Part shown: one piece after another, positions 32,974 to 39,497 of the stretch | Position numbering within the stretch: position 1 is the stretch's first letter | Layout of the letters: every line of letters starts with the position of its first letter | Position numbers and translations under genes: made by a program | The notes under the pieces: generated by a model | Told to the model about the DNA's origin: nothing | Database searches by the model: none | Seen by the model: only the letters and a program-made list of their open reading frames with translations | Assembly: GCA_002493625.1 (NCBI GenBank) | Contig: DKZK01000022.1 | Location: 1 to 39,497 of the forward strand | Source of the DNA: Lachnospiraceae bacterium UBA7076 | Lineage (GTDB): Bacteria; Bacillota; Clostridia; Lachnospirales; Lachnospiraceae | Direction: 5' to 3' | Length of the DNA: 39,497 bases

Positions 32974-34320
32974 TTACTTATTTTGTCTGGGAAAAGCTAC
33001 CGTAAAACGGGTGCCTATTTCTGCGCGGGAAAGAACGTCAATTGTTCCGTCATGGGCGTCCACAATCCACTTTGCAATGGAAAGTCCAAGTCCTGATCCG
33101 CCTGTTTCTCCGTTTCTTGCCTCATCCGAGCGGAAAAACCGTTCAAAAATGTGAACAACCTCGTCCCCCTTCATGCCGATGCCCTCGTCCTGAACAACGT
33201 AGCTCACTGTATTTTTACTTTGTCTTACCCCTAAGCTGATAATGCTTTTCTCCTCCGAGTATTTTGCCGCATTCTGGACAAATATGCGAATGGACTGTTT
33301 AATCATTGCCATATCTCCCTCCATCATACATGGCTCGTATTGTTCATCACATCCGCTTTCGCCCGTACCATTCTCTGTCTTGTTTGAAGCATCCGCTTCC
33401 CAGCCCGTAATGTCAAGCTTATACACATGCTTTTCGTCTATCATCACGGATTCCTCCCATACCTCCTGTATAACTTCATTCAGGTCAAAGGAAGTCATGT
33501 GCAGGGAGTTTCTTCCGCTGTCGCCTCTTGCAAGGAACAGAAGCTGCTCAATAAGCTCCTTCATATGCTCCGATTCATTTTTCAGAGCTTCAATAGCTTC
33601 CTCAAGAACCGCCTCGTCCTCCTTTCCCCATCGGTCAAGCATATTTACATAGCCCTGAATGACAGAGATAGGCGTGCGCAGCTCATGGGATGCATCAGAG
33701 ACAAATCTTGCCTGCTGCCTTTCGCTCTCCTTCATCTTTGCAAGAAGATTGTTAAGGGCAATCTCTATACTCTGTAAATCCTTGTCCCCTGTTGAAATAT
33801 GCGCATCAGGAGAATCGGCATGTACCTTTGCGATTGCCTGCTCCAGACTGTCAAATTTTGAGGTGTCATATACAGCCTCGCTTATTTCTTGCGCCCTTAC
33901 CGCAAGGTCATTTAACGGGCGCATTTTCTTCCTAACCATATTTGTGTTAAACAGCGCAAAAAACAAATTTACACCCTGAAGGGAAACAAATACAATTGCA
34001 GGCAGCTCAAATGGAGCGCAAAAATCGTTCAGACTGCATTCAAGCCTTGTATCATCCGATAATGATAATACATATACCAGATGACGCTCCTTATTGTCTG
34101 AACTCTTTTCAATATCAAAATCTCTTTTTATTACCGTTTTATCTGCCGTGACATCAGCCTCCGCCTTAATTATAAAAGCAGCAAAAAAAAGGCACACAAG
34201 TAAAATATCTGCGGCAATGGCATCCGCAAAACGCTCCAGCCAGAAGCTTATATTTATTTTCCGCGCAATTGAGGTCATTTTTCTGTTTTGATTCTTATTT
34301 TCATTTTTATTTTCATTCAT
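32974..34320 (-). CDS. Sensor histidine kinase with HAMP domain
   Basis: Classic two-helix sensor (448 residues). An unusual Asn/Glu/Lys repeat opens the protein (NENKNENKNQNRK). Membrane helix 1 lies at about 33-52, an outer segment of about 55 residues follows, and helix 2 at about 106-126. HAMP comes next (RPLNDLAVRAQEISE), then HisKA with SDASHELRTPISVIQGYVNM (His212) and HATPase_c with QNAAKYSEE, DEGIGMKGDE and GSGLGLSIAKWIVDAH. A short acidic insert at about 315-332 sits inside the ATPase domain. It lies 98 bases after its response regulator; the gap holds a strong hairpin. Confidence 0.88.
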   Translation of the reverse strand: MNENKNENKNQNRKMTSIARKINISFWLERFADAIAADILLVCLFFAAFIIKAEADVTADKTVIKRDFDIEKSSDNKERHLVYVLSLSDDTRLECSLNDFCAPFELPAIVFVSLQGVNLFFALFNTNMVRKKMRPLNDLAVRAQEISEAVYDTSKFDSLEQAIAKVHADSPDAHISTGDKDLQSIEIALNNLLAKMKESERQQARFVSDASHELRTPISVIQGYVNMLDRWGKEDEAVLEEAIEALKNESEHMKELIEQLLFLARGDSGRNSLHMTSFDLNEVIQEVWEESVMIDEKHVYKLDITGWEADASNKTENGTGESGCDEQYEPCMMEGDMAMIKQSIRIFVQNAAKYSEEKSIISLGVRQSKNTVSYVVQDEGIGMKGDEVVHIFERFFRSDEARNGETGGSGLGLSIAKWIVDAHDGTIDVLSRAEIGTRFTVAFPRQNK

Positions 34321-34358
34321 ATTTAAAATCCCAATATTATTTTAAACTTGTATTATCT

Positions 34359-34420
34359 GCGCTGATATATCTATATGCACAACAGACATTTACAAAAACA
34401 TGACTTCGTAAATGTCTTCT
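34359..34420 (-). repeat. Dispersed intergenic repeat, copy B, with a 10-bp hairpin
   Basis: Counterpart of 31819-31885. Within it AGACATTTAC (34384-34393) and GTAAATGTCT (34408-34417) form a perfect 10-bp stem with a 14-base loop. It starts at the response-regulator stop codon. No T-tract follows, so it may reduce rather than end transcription into the kinase gene, or stabilise the mRNA end. Confidence 0.6.
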
Positions 34421-35105
34421 ATAGAGAGGCTTCACGTATGACATATCCCACGCCGCGCACTGTAGTGATAAGCTTTATTCCAAACTTATCATCAATTTTC
34501 GTTCTGATATACCTTACATATACGTCAATGATATTTGTCTCTCCAATATAATCATAGCCGCATACGATATTCATAAGCTTTTCCCTGTCCATAACAATGT
34601 TTTTGTTCTGCATAAGCGTGTGCAAAAGCTCAAATTCCCTGTTTGTAAGCTCCACAGCCGTACCGTTTACCGTAACCTCATGTCTGTCCTCATCAAGCCT
34701 TACACCGTTAATCTCCATATAATTTGTGGCTGCGGGCGAACCGCTGCCCCGTTTTTTAAGGGCAACCCTTATTCGGGCGAGAAGCTCCTCAATGGCAAAG
34801 GGCTTTGTAATGTAGTCGTCTGCTCCGGCATCAAGTCCTGATACCTTATCCATAACTGCATCCCTTGCCGTAAGCATAATGACAGGCGTGTCCTTTTTCT
34901 GTCTGAGCCTCCGTAACACCTCTAACCCGTTGAGCTGTGGTAACATAACGTCAAGAAGTATAAGGTCAAAATCCTGTTCGAGCGCCATATCAAGACCAAG
35001 GCGGCCATCAGCCGCCTTGGTAACCTCATTTCCCTCATGTAAAAGCTCAAGCTCGATAAATCTTGCTATTTTTGCCTCATCCTCCACTATAAGTATATGC
35101 GCCAC
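34419..35105 (-). CDS. OmpR-family response regulator
   Basis: Receiver with VEDE, Asp52 (LILLDVMLPQLNG), Thr in MLTA and Lys in ITKPFA. Winged-helix domain about 130-225 (ELTNREFELLHTLMQNKNIV, NIIDVYVRYIRTKIDD, TTVRGVGYVIRE), close to the ArlR/CsrR-like group. The start is GTG at 35105 with GGAGG nine bases upstream. It is the middle gene of the operon DUF4342 protein - regulator - kinase. Confidence 0.9.
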   Translation of the reverse strand: MAHILIVEDEAKIARFIELELLHEGNEVTKAADGRLGLDMALEQDFDLILLDVMLPQLNGLEVLRRLRQKKDTPVIMLTARDAVMDKVSGLDAGADDYITKPFAIEELLARIRVALKKRGSGSPAATNYMEINGVRLDEDRHEVTVNGTAVELTNREFELLHTLMQNKNIVMDREKLMNIVCGYDYIGETNIIDVYVRYIRTKIDDKFGIKLITTVRGVGYVIREASL

Positions 35106-35139
35106 CTTTTTATTCCTCCATCATCTGCTCTTTTCCATA

Positions 35140-35685
35140 TTATTCTTTTCCGTTTATGTCATTTTTTAAGTTGGTACATGCATCGGAAGCCTTATTGCAT
35201 ATGTCATTGATATCAACGGTTGTTGTTTCAAAGCCTAAGAATGAGTATCTGCAATCCATGAACATACCCACAATAAGCAGAATTACGGTAACAGGGAAGA
35301 TAAATATAAGTGCAATAACAAATACTATGACCGGAACCTTAAATATATTTTCGCCGTTTCTGTCCACGGAAAATGTCGTGTCACAGCCCTTCTTTACTAT
35401 CTTTTTAAACCATTCAAAAAACTTTGACATTGCATCTCCAAATGTCTGCTTTTTACAGGAATCCTCATAGGACTGCTGCGCCTTCTCAAACTCAGCCACA
35501 TTGGCAGGTACCTTGCTGTCGGTTGAATAGCTGTTTACATTCGGCTTTTCAATCCTTCCTTTTTGCTCTAAATATACAATGGCATCCAGCATATCATAGT
35601 TGCTTGCCTCAAGGGCTTCCTTCGCCTCCTGATAAGTAACTCCTGTTTTTTCCCTGATTTTTTCAACCTTTTCAAAATTATCCAT
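35140..35685 (-). CDS. Small membrane protein with UBA-like N-terminus (DUF4342 type)
   Basis: Residues 1-44 form a three-helix UBA/TS-N-like fold (VEKIREKTGVTYQEAKEALE, then YDMLDAIVYLEQKG), a pattern shared with elongation factor Ts and DUF4342 proteins. A polar linker follows, an amphipathic basic stretch (SKFFEWFKKIVKKG, about 86-99), and one long membrane helix (about 117-140). The C-terminus has several Cys and Asp residues. It is the first gene of a two-component operon, 34 bases ahead of the regulator. It may adjust the signalling of that system or be its output, but the function is unknown. The promoter region has paired GATTAAAA boxes. Confidence 0.75.
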   Translation of the reverse strand: MDNFEKVEKIREKTGVTYQEAKEALEASNYDMLDAIVYLEQKGRIEKPNVNSYSTDSKVPANVAEFEKAQQSYEDSCKKQTFGDAMSKFFEWFKKIVKKGCDTTFSVDRNGENIFKVPVIVFVIALIFIFPVTVILLIVGMFMDCRYSFLGFETTTVDINDICNKASDACTNLKNDINGKE

Positions 35686-35700
35686 ATTTCATACATCCTT

Positions 35701-35797
35701 TCTGATTTTAATCGGTAACATTTGTGTTCCTTATGGTGTTTATAATACACTGCAAGAATTAATCTAAAATGTAGGAAAGATTAAAATCAGATTAAAA
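35701..35797 (-). promoter_or_regulatory. Paired operator-like boxes upstream of the DUF4342-regulator-kinase operon
   Basis: A perfect 13-bp inverted repeat (TCTGATTTTAATC at 35701-35713, its complement at 35779-35791) flanks a TATAAA-like -10 region. GATTAAAA also occurs twice in the same orientation with an 11-base period (35779 and 35790), the spacing used by OmpR-type regulators. Binding by the regulator of this operon is inferred. Confidence 0.5.
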
Positions 35798-35800
35798 ATA

Positions 35801-36042
35801 TCAACGGTCATTAACTGCCAACAACTCGTCAAATGATACAGAGTTTCCGGGATCAGGTCCCACATCCGGGGTCAGTTTATATATCCATGACATCTCATTC
35901 TTCTTTGCTTCATATTCTTCCCTGCTTATTTTTTGATCGCCCCATATAAAAACTCCATTGCCGAAGCAATTCCTATAATAACAGGCATTTTGCGTTTTTT
36001 TCCACTGGTAGATTGTTCTCCATAATTAGTTTCTTGTTCCAT
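35801..36042 (-). pseudogene. Small frameshifted gene, about 80 codons, unknown product
   Basis: A good ribosome site (GGAGG, 6 bases) precedes an ATG at 36042. The frame gives MEQETNYGEQSTSGKKRKMP, a short hydrophobic run and a stop at 35926 (38 residues). Another frame continues from the same place as coding-like sequence: GDQKISREEYEAKKNEMSW, then YKLTPDVGPDPGN, ending LLAVNDR at 35801. Adding one G to the GGGG run at about 35939-35942 would join the two parts into one protein of about 80 residues. So this is either a recent single-base loss, a sequencing error, or a slippage-controlled gene. No family is recognised; the REEYEAKK helix faintly recalls SHOCT-like tails. Confidence 0.6.
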
Positions 36043-36231
36043 AAAATACCTCCATAATTTGATAAATATATTTACAGTAGTTAAGTATAACAGATTTTTT
36101 TTATTTTTTCACTATTATTATAATGCGCCATATATTGACAGGCTGAAGTATATTGTTTCCCGAATAATATATAACAAAGCTGAATTATTCCATTTAATTT
36201 TATATACCAACCCGTATCAGGAAAAATACGT

Positions 36232-36260
36232 TTGTTGTCAAAATAAAAATATATTATAAT
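36232..36260 (+). promoter_or_regulatory. Sigma-70-type promoter of the XRE regulator
   Basis: TTGTTG (36232-36237), 17-base spacer, perfect TATAAT (36255-36260), 31 bases before the start codon. The 249 bases between the broken small gene and this regulator are very AT-rich and show nothing else. Confidence 0.7.
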
Positions 36261-36291
36261 ATAGTAATAAATCTATCCTCAGGAGGTTTTT

Positions 36292-36633
36292 ATGGACGAG
36301 CTTGATTATAAAAAAATCGGATTAAAAATGAAGGAGGTACGTGTCAGCAATCACATACGTCAGGAGAAAATTGCCAGGGATCTGGGCTGCACAGTAGCCT
36401 TTATCAGCAATGTGGAAAATAACCGCGCCAAGCTTAATTTGCGGATGCTGGCATATTATTCCAAGCTGTGCAGCACGCCAATGGATGTATTTATAAAAGC
36501 AGGGTACGGAAAGGAGGCTCCATCTGATACCGCCAACCAGAAGGAGAACGAGCTTTTATTCCTTTTTTCTGAAATGACCGAAGCGGAACAGGACGGATTA
36601 TTGCGGGCGCTTAAGGCGTGGAAGCAAAACTGA
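36292..36633 (+). CDS. XRE-family DNA-binding protein
   Basis: Helix-turn-helix of the lambda Cro/C1 type at residues about 8-65 (IGLKMKEVRVSNHIRQEKIA, then TVAFISNVENNRAKLN as recognition helix and wing). A short tail (ENELLFLFSEMTEAEQDGLL) may form the dimer contact. AGGAGG lies 7 bases upstream of the ATG. It has no obvious operon partner; the nearest gene upstream is the divergent broken small gene, so one possibility is that it once regulated that gene. It ends exactly where a 208-bp nested hairpin begins. Confidence 0.85.
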   Translation: MDELDYKKIGLKMKEVRVSNHIRQEKIARDLGCTVAFISNVENNRAKLNLRMLAYYSKLCSTPMDVFIKAGYGKEAPSDTANQKENELLFLFSEMTEAEQDGLLRALKAWKQN

Positions 36634-36637
36634 AAAT

Positions 36638-36845
36638 TGCCTGTCCGGCATAGCTGTATCGTAACTGAAAACACGCTTTCACTCATTTCCGACGTAATGG
36701 TACTGCCAGCCTTCAGATGTATATATAGCAGGAAAAACACGCTTTCGCTTAACGTTTTTCCTGCTATATATACATCTGAAGGCTGATTCAGGTATCAACG
36801 TCTTCAAACGGTTTTCAATTACGATACAGCTATGCCGGACAGGCA
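36638..36845. repeat. 208-bp nested inverted-repeat element
   Basis: Outer arms 36638-36672 and 36811-36845 pair at 34 of 35 positions. An inner perfect 32-bp stem joins 36707-36738 with 36754-36785 around a 15-base loop (ACGCTTTCGCTTAAC). The middle segments pair partly. It fills the gap between the XRE stop and the convergent symporter stop. It could be a MITE-type element, a bidirectional terminator (T-run at 36846-36851 on the plus strand), or both. Confidence 0.85.
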
Positions 36846-36861
36846 TTTTTTGATATTAGTA

Positions 36862-38367
36862 TTAATTTTCCGAAGCCTCATACGGCTTAAACATTTCTGC
36901 CACCTTTTCCTTATCCGGCTTTGGCGTAATAAGGCTTACAACAGGAACAATTATAAGTCCTGCAAGCATTGCAAATGCGCCGCAGTTAATCGGTGACTGA
37001 AGAAGCGTCGGGAATGAAGTTCTGAAAAGCATATTTGCAATCATAATTCCCGAACCGAATATAAAGTTTACGATAACGGAAAGCTTTGTAACGCCCTTCC
37101 AGTACAGGCTGTAAATGAAAGGCGCAAGGAATGCTCCTGCAAGAGCTCCCCATGAAACGCCCATAAGCTGCGCAATAAACGTAACATTATTCTTGTACTG
37201 AATTACGGCAATAACTGCTGATATGGCAATAAACACAACTATAAATGCCCTCATTATAAGCACCTGCTTTTTCTCCTCAAGATTTTTGACAATTGCGCCC
37301 TTTATAAGGTCGATTGTAAGCGTTGAGCTTGAGGCAAGCACAAGTGACGACAGCGTTGACATGGACGCAGAAAGCACAAGCACAACTACCACCGCAATAA
37401 GAAATGGTGAGAGCTTTTCTATCATTGCCGGAATAATCGCATCAAATCCGATAGAAGCTACATCAATATCATAAAGACGTCCAAATCCGCCCAAGAAATA
37501 ACATCCTCCTGCAACAACGACAGCAAAAAATGTTGAAATGACCGTTCCTTTTTCTACTGCCTTTTCATCCTTTATTGCATAAAATTTCTGCACCATCTGA
37601 GGAAGTCCCCATGTGCCAAGGGAAGTAAGTATAACCACACAAAGAAGGCTGAACGGGTCAGGTCCAAAGAAGGAGGCAAATACACCCGGCGTTTCGGATA
37701 CAGCAGCATCCTCAACCTGCGCAAGGCTCTTTAACGACTCCATAAAACCGCCGTTTGAGCTAAGTACTGACGCAATGACGGCAACAATTCCTATAAGCAT
37801 AATCATACCCTGAATAAAATCGTTTATGGCGGTTGCCATATAGCCGCCTGCTATAACATAAATGCCCGTAAGCACTGCCATTACAACGATACATATAGTA
37901 TAGTCAAGATTGAACGCCATACCGAAAAGTCTTGAAAGACCATTGTAAAGGGATGCGGTATATGGAATAAGGAAAATAAACACAATAACGGAGGCTACAA
38001 CCTTAAGCATTGTGGAGTCAAATCTTGTTCCAAAAAACTCAGGCATTGTTTTACTGTCAAGCTTCTGGGTCATGGTTCTTGTTCTTCTTGCAAGCACAGC
38101 CCATGCAAGAAGCGAGCCGATAAATGCGTTTCCTATGCCAATCCATGTGGAAGCAATACCGAACTTCCATCCAAACTGTCCTGCATATCCGACAAATATT
38201 ACGGCTGAAAAATAAGATGTTCCGTAGGCAAATGCAGTAAGCCACGGGCCTACGCTTCTTCCGCCGAGAACAAAGCCGTTTACATCCGTTGCATGTTTTC
38301 TACAGTAAATGCCTACCACAATCATTACTGAGAAAAAGACAACCAACATTGCTACTTTTACTACCAT
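36862..38367 (-). CDS. Sodium:solute symporter (SSS family)
   Basis: Na+-coupled uptake protein with about 13 membrane helices (501 residues). Family signs include the first-helix region VLGGRSVGPWLTAFAYGTSY, the QKLDSKTMPEFFGTRFDS loop, GGYMATAINDFIQGMIML and SASMSTLSSLVLASSSTLT with the Ser/Thr pair that lines the Na2 site. The substrate cannot be named. I start at 38367 (MVVKVAML) with GAGGAG upstream; the longer reading to 38457 adds 30 polar, Cys/Arg-rich residues with no ribosome site. The 250 bases before it contain a neat hairpin (38482-38518). The amidohydrolase upstream may act on the imported compound or one derived from it. Confidence 0.87.
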   Translation of the reverse strand: MVVKVAMLVVFFSVMIVVGIYCRKHATDVNGFVLGGRSVGPWLTAFAYGTSYFSAVIFVGYAGQFGWKFGIASTWIGIGNAFIGSLLAWAVLARRTRTMTQKLDSKTMPEFFGTRFDSTMLKVVASVIVFIFLIPYTASLYNGLSRLFGMAFNLDYTICIVVMAVLTGIYVIAGGYMATAINDFIQGMIMLIGIVAVIASVLSSNGGFMESLKSLAQVEDAAVSETPGVFASFFGPDPFSLLCVVILTSLGTWGLPQMVQKFYAIKDEKAVEKGTVISTFFAVVVAGGCYFLGGFGRLYDIDVASIGFDAIIPAMIEKLSPFLIAVVVVLVLSASMSTLSSLVLASSSTLTIDLIKGAIVKNLEEKKQVLIMRAFIVVFIAISAVIAVIQYKNNVTFIAQLMGVSWGALAGAFLAPFIYSLYWKGVTKLSVIVNFIFGSGIMIANMLFRTSFPTLLQSPINCGAFAMLAGLIIVPVVSLITPKPDKEKVAEMFKPYEASEN

Positions 38368-38481
38368 TTCTCTCCTCTTTCCGCAGGAAATCCTGCATTG
38401 TAATTCATAGCGCGGCGCTTTGGCTGCAATACAAAATACGCCTCTTAACATACTCATATAATATCATTCACTGATATTTCT

Positions 38482-38518
38482 TCACTTTACACCGTTACGC
38501 TTTAACGCAGTAAAGTGA
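38482..38518 (-). other. Two-step hairpin between amidohydrolase and symporter genes
   Basis: TCACTTTAC pairs with GTAAAGTGA, and inside it CGTTA pairs with TAACG around CGCTT, separated by a symmetric 2-base bulge. No T-tract follows on the minus strand. It may be an operator for a dimeric regulator, a weak terminator or an mRNA structure in the symporter leader. Confidence 0.5.
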
Positions 38519-38617
38519 TATGCGCATAATAACCTTGAAAACGCCACGTATAGATTAAATACCATTTCTGCAAAAAAATCAATACCTTTTTGCAAAAATC
38601 CATTCAAATAAAACCAC

Positions 38618-39415
38618 TTAAATGCCAAGCAGCCTCCGGGCATTTTTGTAAAATATTTTTTCTTTTGTTTCATCGTCAAGGTCACAGGCATTTATCCAGT
38701 CTATGGTTTCCTTTTGTCCTGACCACGGACTGTCCGTTGCAAAAAGCACCTTATCACTTCCATGAGCTTTTACAATCCGCTCAAACTGCTGCCTATCCAT
38801 GTAACCCTCTATAAATGCAGTGTCAAAATATACATCCCTGCCTGCAAGAAGCTCCTCAACCTCATCCCAGAGCTTCCAGCCTCCAAAGTGCGCAAGCACA
38901 AGCTTTTTTGCCCCCGTCTCTGACATTACCTCCAAAGCCATCTTTGGCGTACAGTGAACAGGCTCGGGAAGCCCGATATCCACCCCTGCATGAACCTGAA
39001 TAATCATGTCAAGCTCCGAGGCATAGTCCACAATTCTCTTATATCTTATGTCATTAAACATAACTCCCTGATAATCCGGATGCAGCTTAATACCGACAAA
39101 GCCCTCATCCTTTAAGAATTTAAGCTGCCCCTTATAATCCTCGCTGTCGGGATGGATGCCGCCAAAGGATGTAAGGCAGTCCGAATATTCTTCGTTTATG
39201 GATGCCGCAAATTTATTTATTCCTGAAAACTGCTTTGGCGCCGTAACAACAGGGAGCACAATAGAACGGCTTACCCCCGCCTCTTTCATGGAAGCGAGCA
39301 GCCCGTCTATGCATCCGTTTGTTTTGGCAGGAACGCCTGATTTTTCCTCCAAGGACTTTACTGCGCTGGCAACCAGTTTCTCCGGAAAAACATGTGTGTG
39401 AAAATCTATAACCAT
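38618..39415 (-). CDS. Amidohydrolase-family (PF04909-like) TIM-barrel metal enzyme
   Basis: Predicted metal-dependent hydrolase or decarboxylase. The HxH pair is in IDFHTHVFP (His6, His8), GIKLHPDYQG (about 108-117) ends strand 4, and VHAG (His142), AHFGG (His176) and ATDSPW (Asp228) give the remaining ligands. The length of 265 is normal for the family of aminocarboxymuconate-decarboxylase-like enzymes. A weak AGAGGTG precedes the ATG. The substrate is unknown. It is upstream of the symporter on the same strand. Confidence 0.85.
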   Translation of the reverse strand: MVIDFHTHVFPEKLVASAVKSLEEKSGVPAKTNGCIDGLLASMKEAGVSRSIVLPVVTAPKQFSGINKFAASINEEYSDCLTSFGGIHPDSEDYKGQLKFLKDEGFVGIKLHPDYQGVMFNDIRYKRIVDYASELDMIIQVHAGVDIGLPEPVHCTPKMALEVMSETGAKKLVLAHFGGWKLWDEVEELLAGRDVYFDTAFIEGYMDRQQFERIVKAHGSDKVLFATDSPWSGQKETIDWINACDLDDETKEKIFYKNARRLLGI

Positions 39416-39497
39416 GTGTACACCTCTTATAATTTATACGAAGCTGTCGCCCTAATTATTTACGGTATAATATCAAAAAATACGCTTTCGCTCGTCT

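Noticed and set aside
36059..36259. A 66-codon frame in the AT-rich gap before the XRE gene
   Set aside because: No ribosome site; composition (Tyr, Phe, Asn, Ile) is what random AT-rich DNA gives, and it overlaps the XRE promoter.
38482..38691. A 69-codon minus-strand frame overlapping the amidohydrolase end
   Set aside because: Overlaps a real gene out of frame, no ribosome site, and its end is made of the hairpin at 38482-38518.

Overview
The window looks like chromosomal DNA of a low-to-moderate GC Gram-positive anaerobe of the class Clostridia, most likely Lachnospiraceae-like (inference). The reasons are strong AGGAGG-type ribosome sites, a separate AICAR transformylase paired with an archaeal-type IMP cyclohydrolase instead of a fused PurH, a CbbX/SpoVK-type AAA+ ATPase, a KdpD with a cyclic-di-AMP-type motif, and several OmpR-type two-component systems beside ABC exporters. 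No rRNA, tRNA, CRISPR array, prophage or transposase gene was found. Thirty of the 34 genes listed, including one broken gene, are on the minus strand.

Region by region. 1-1.8 kb: a 70-bp duplicated non-coding block, then an AAA+ ATPase. 1.8-6.6 kb: a trkA-trkH-glycosyltransferase cluster (minus strand). 6.7-9.6 kb: nadA, then an ECF sigma factor with its membrane anti-sigma partner, behind a recognisable ECF promoter and next to a 137-bp palindromic mobile-type repeat. 9.6-10.8 kb: a calcium-binding-type (EF-hand-like) protein with a structured leader. 11-12.9 kb: purO-like and AICAR transformylase genes. 13-17 kb: a lipoprotein nuclease, a DUF4143 ATPase under a promoter laced with phased repeats, and a HAAS/DUF4097 membrane protein. 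17-22.4 kb: an operon ktrB-ktrA-kdpD-kdpE with no kdpFABC in view. 22.5-30.9 kb: two back-to-back modules, each with an ABC exporter and a two-component system. 31-35.7 kb: a GntR regulator, ispE, and a DUF4342-type (UBA-like) gene leading a two-component operon. 35.8-36.6 kb: a frameshifted small gene and an XRE regulator. 36.6-36.85 kb: a 208-bp nested hairpin. 36.9-39.4 kb: a sodium:solute symporter and an amidohydrolase.

How the parts fit. Potassium is the strongest theme: two uptake systems (trkAH and ktrAB), with KdpDE placed to control the second. KdpD carries the SxS-X20-FTAxY pattern linked to cyclic-di-AMP, so the kinase probably reads cyclic-di-AMP or K+ status and acts on Ktr. A short leader repeat (core GACGTTCAAA on the minus strand) sits just upstream of the ribosome sites of trkA, kdpD and purO, and may tie these genes together. 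The second theme is envelope stress: two ABC/two-component modules of the antimicrobial-peptide or lantibiotic-immunity kind, an ECF sigma/anti-sigma pair, and a further two-component system with a small membrane protein.

The non-coding DNA is rich in short dispersed palindromic repeats of at least four types, which are listed one by one. All functional names rest on reading protein motifs by eye; no database search was run.
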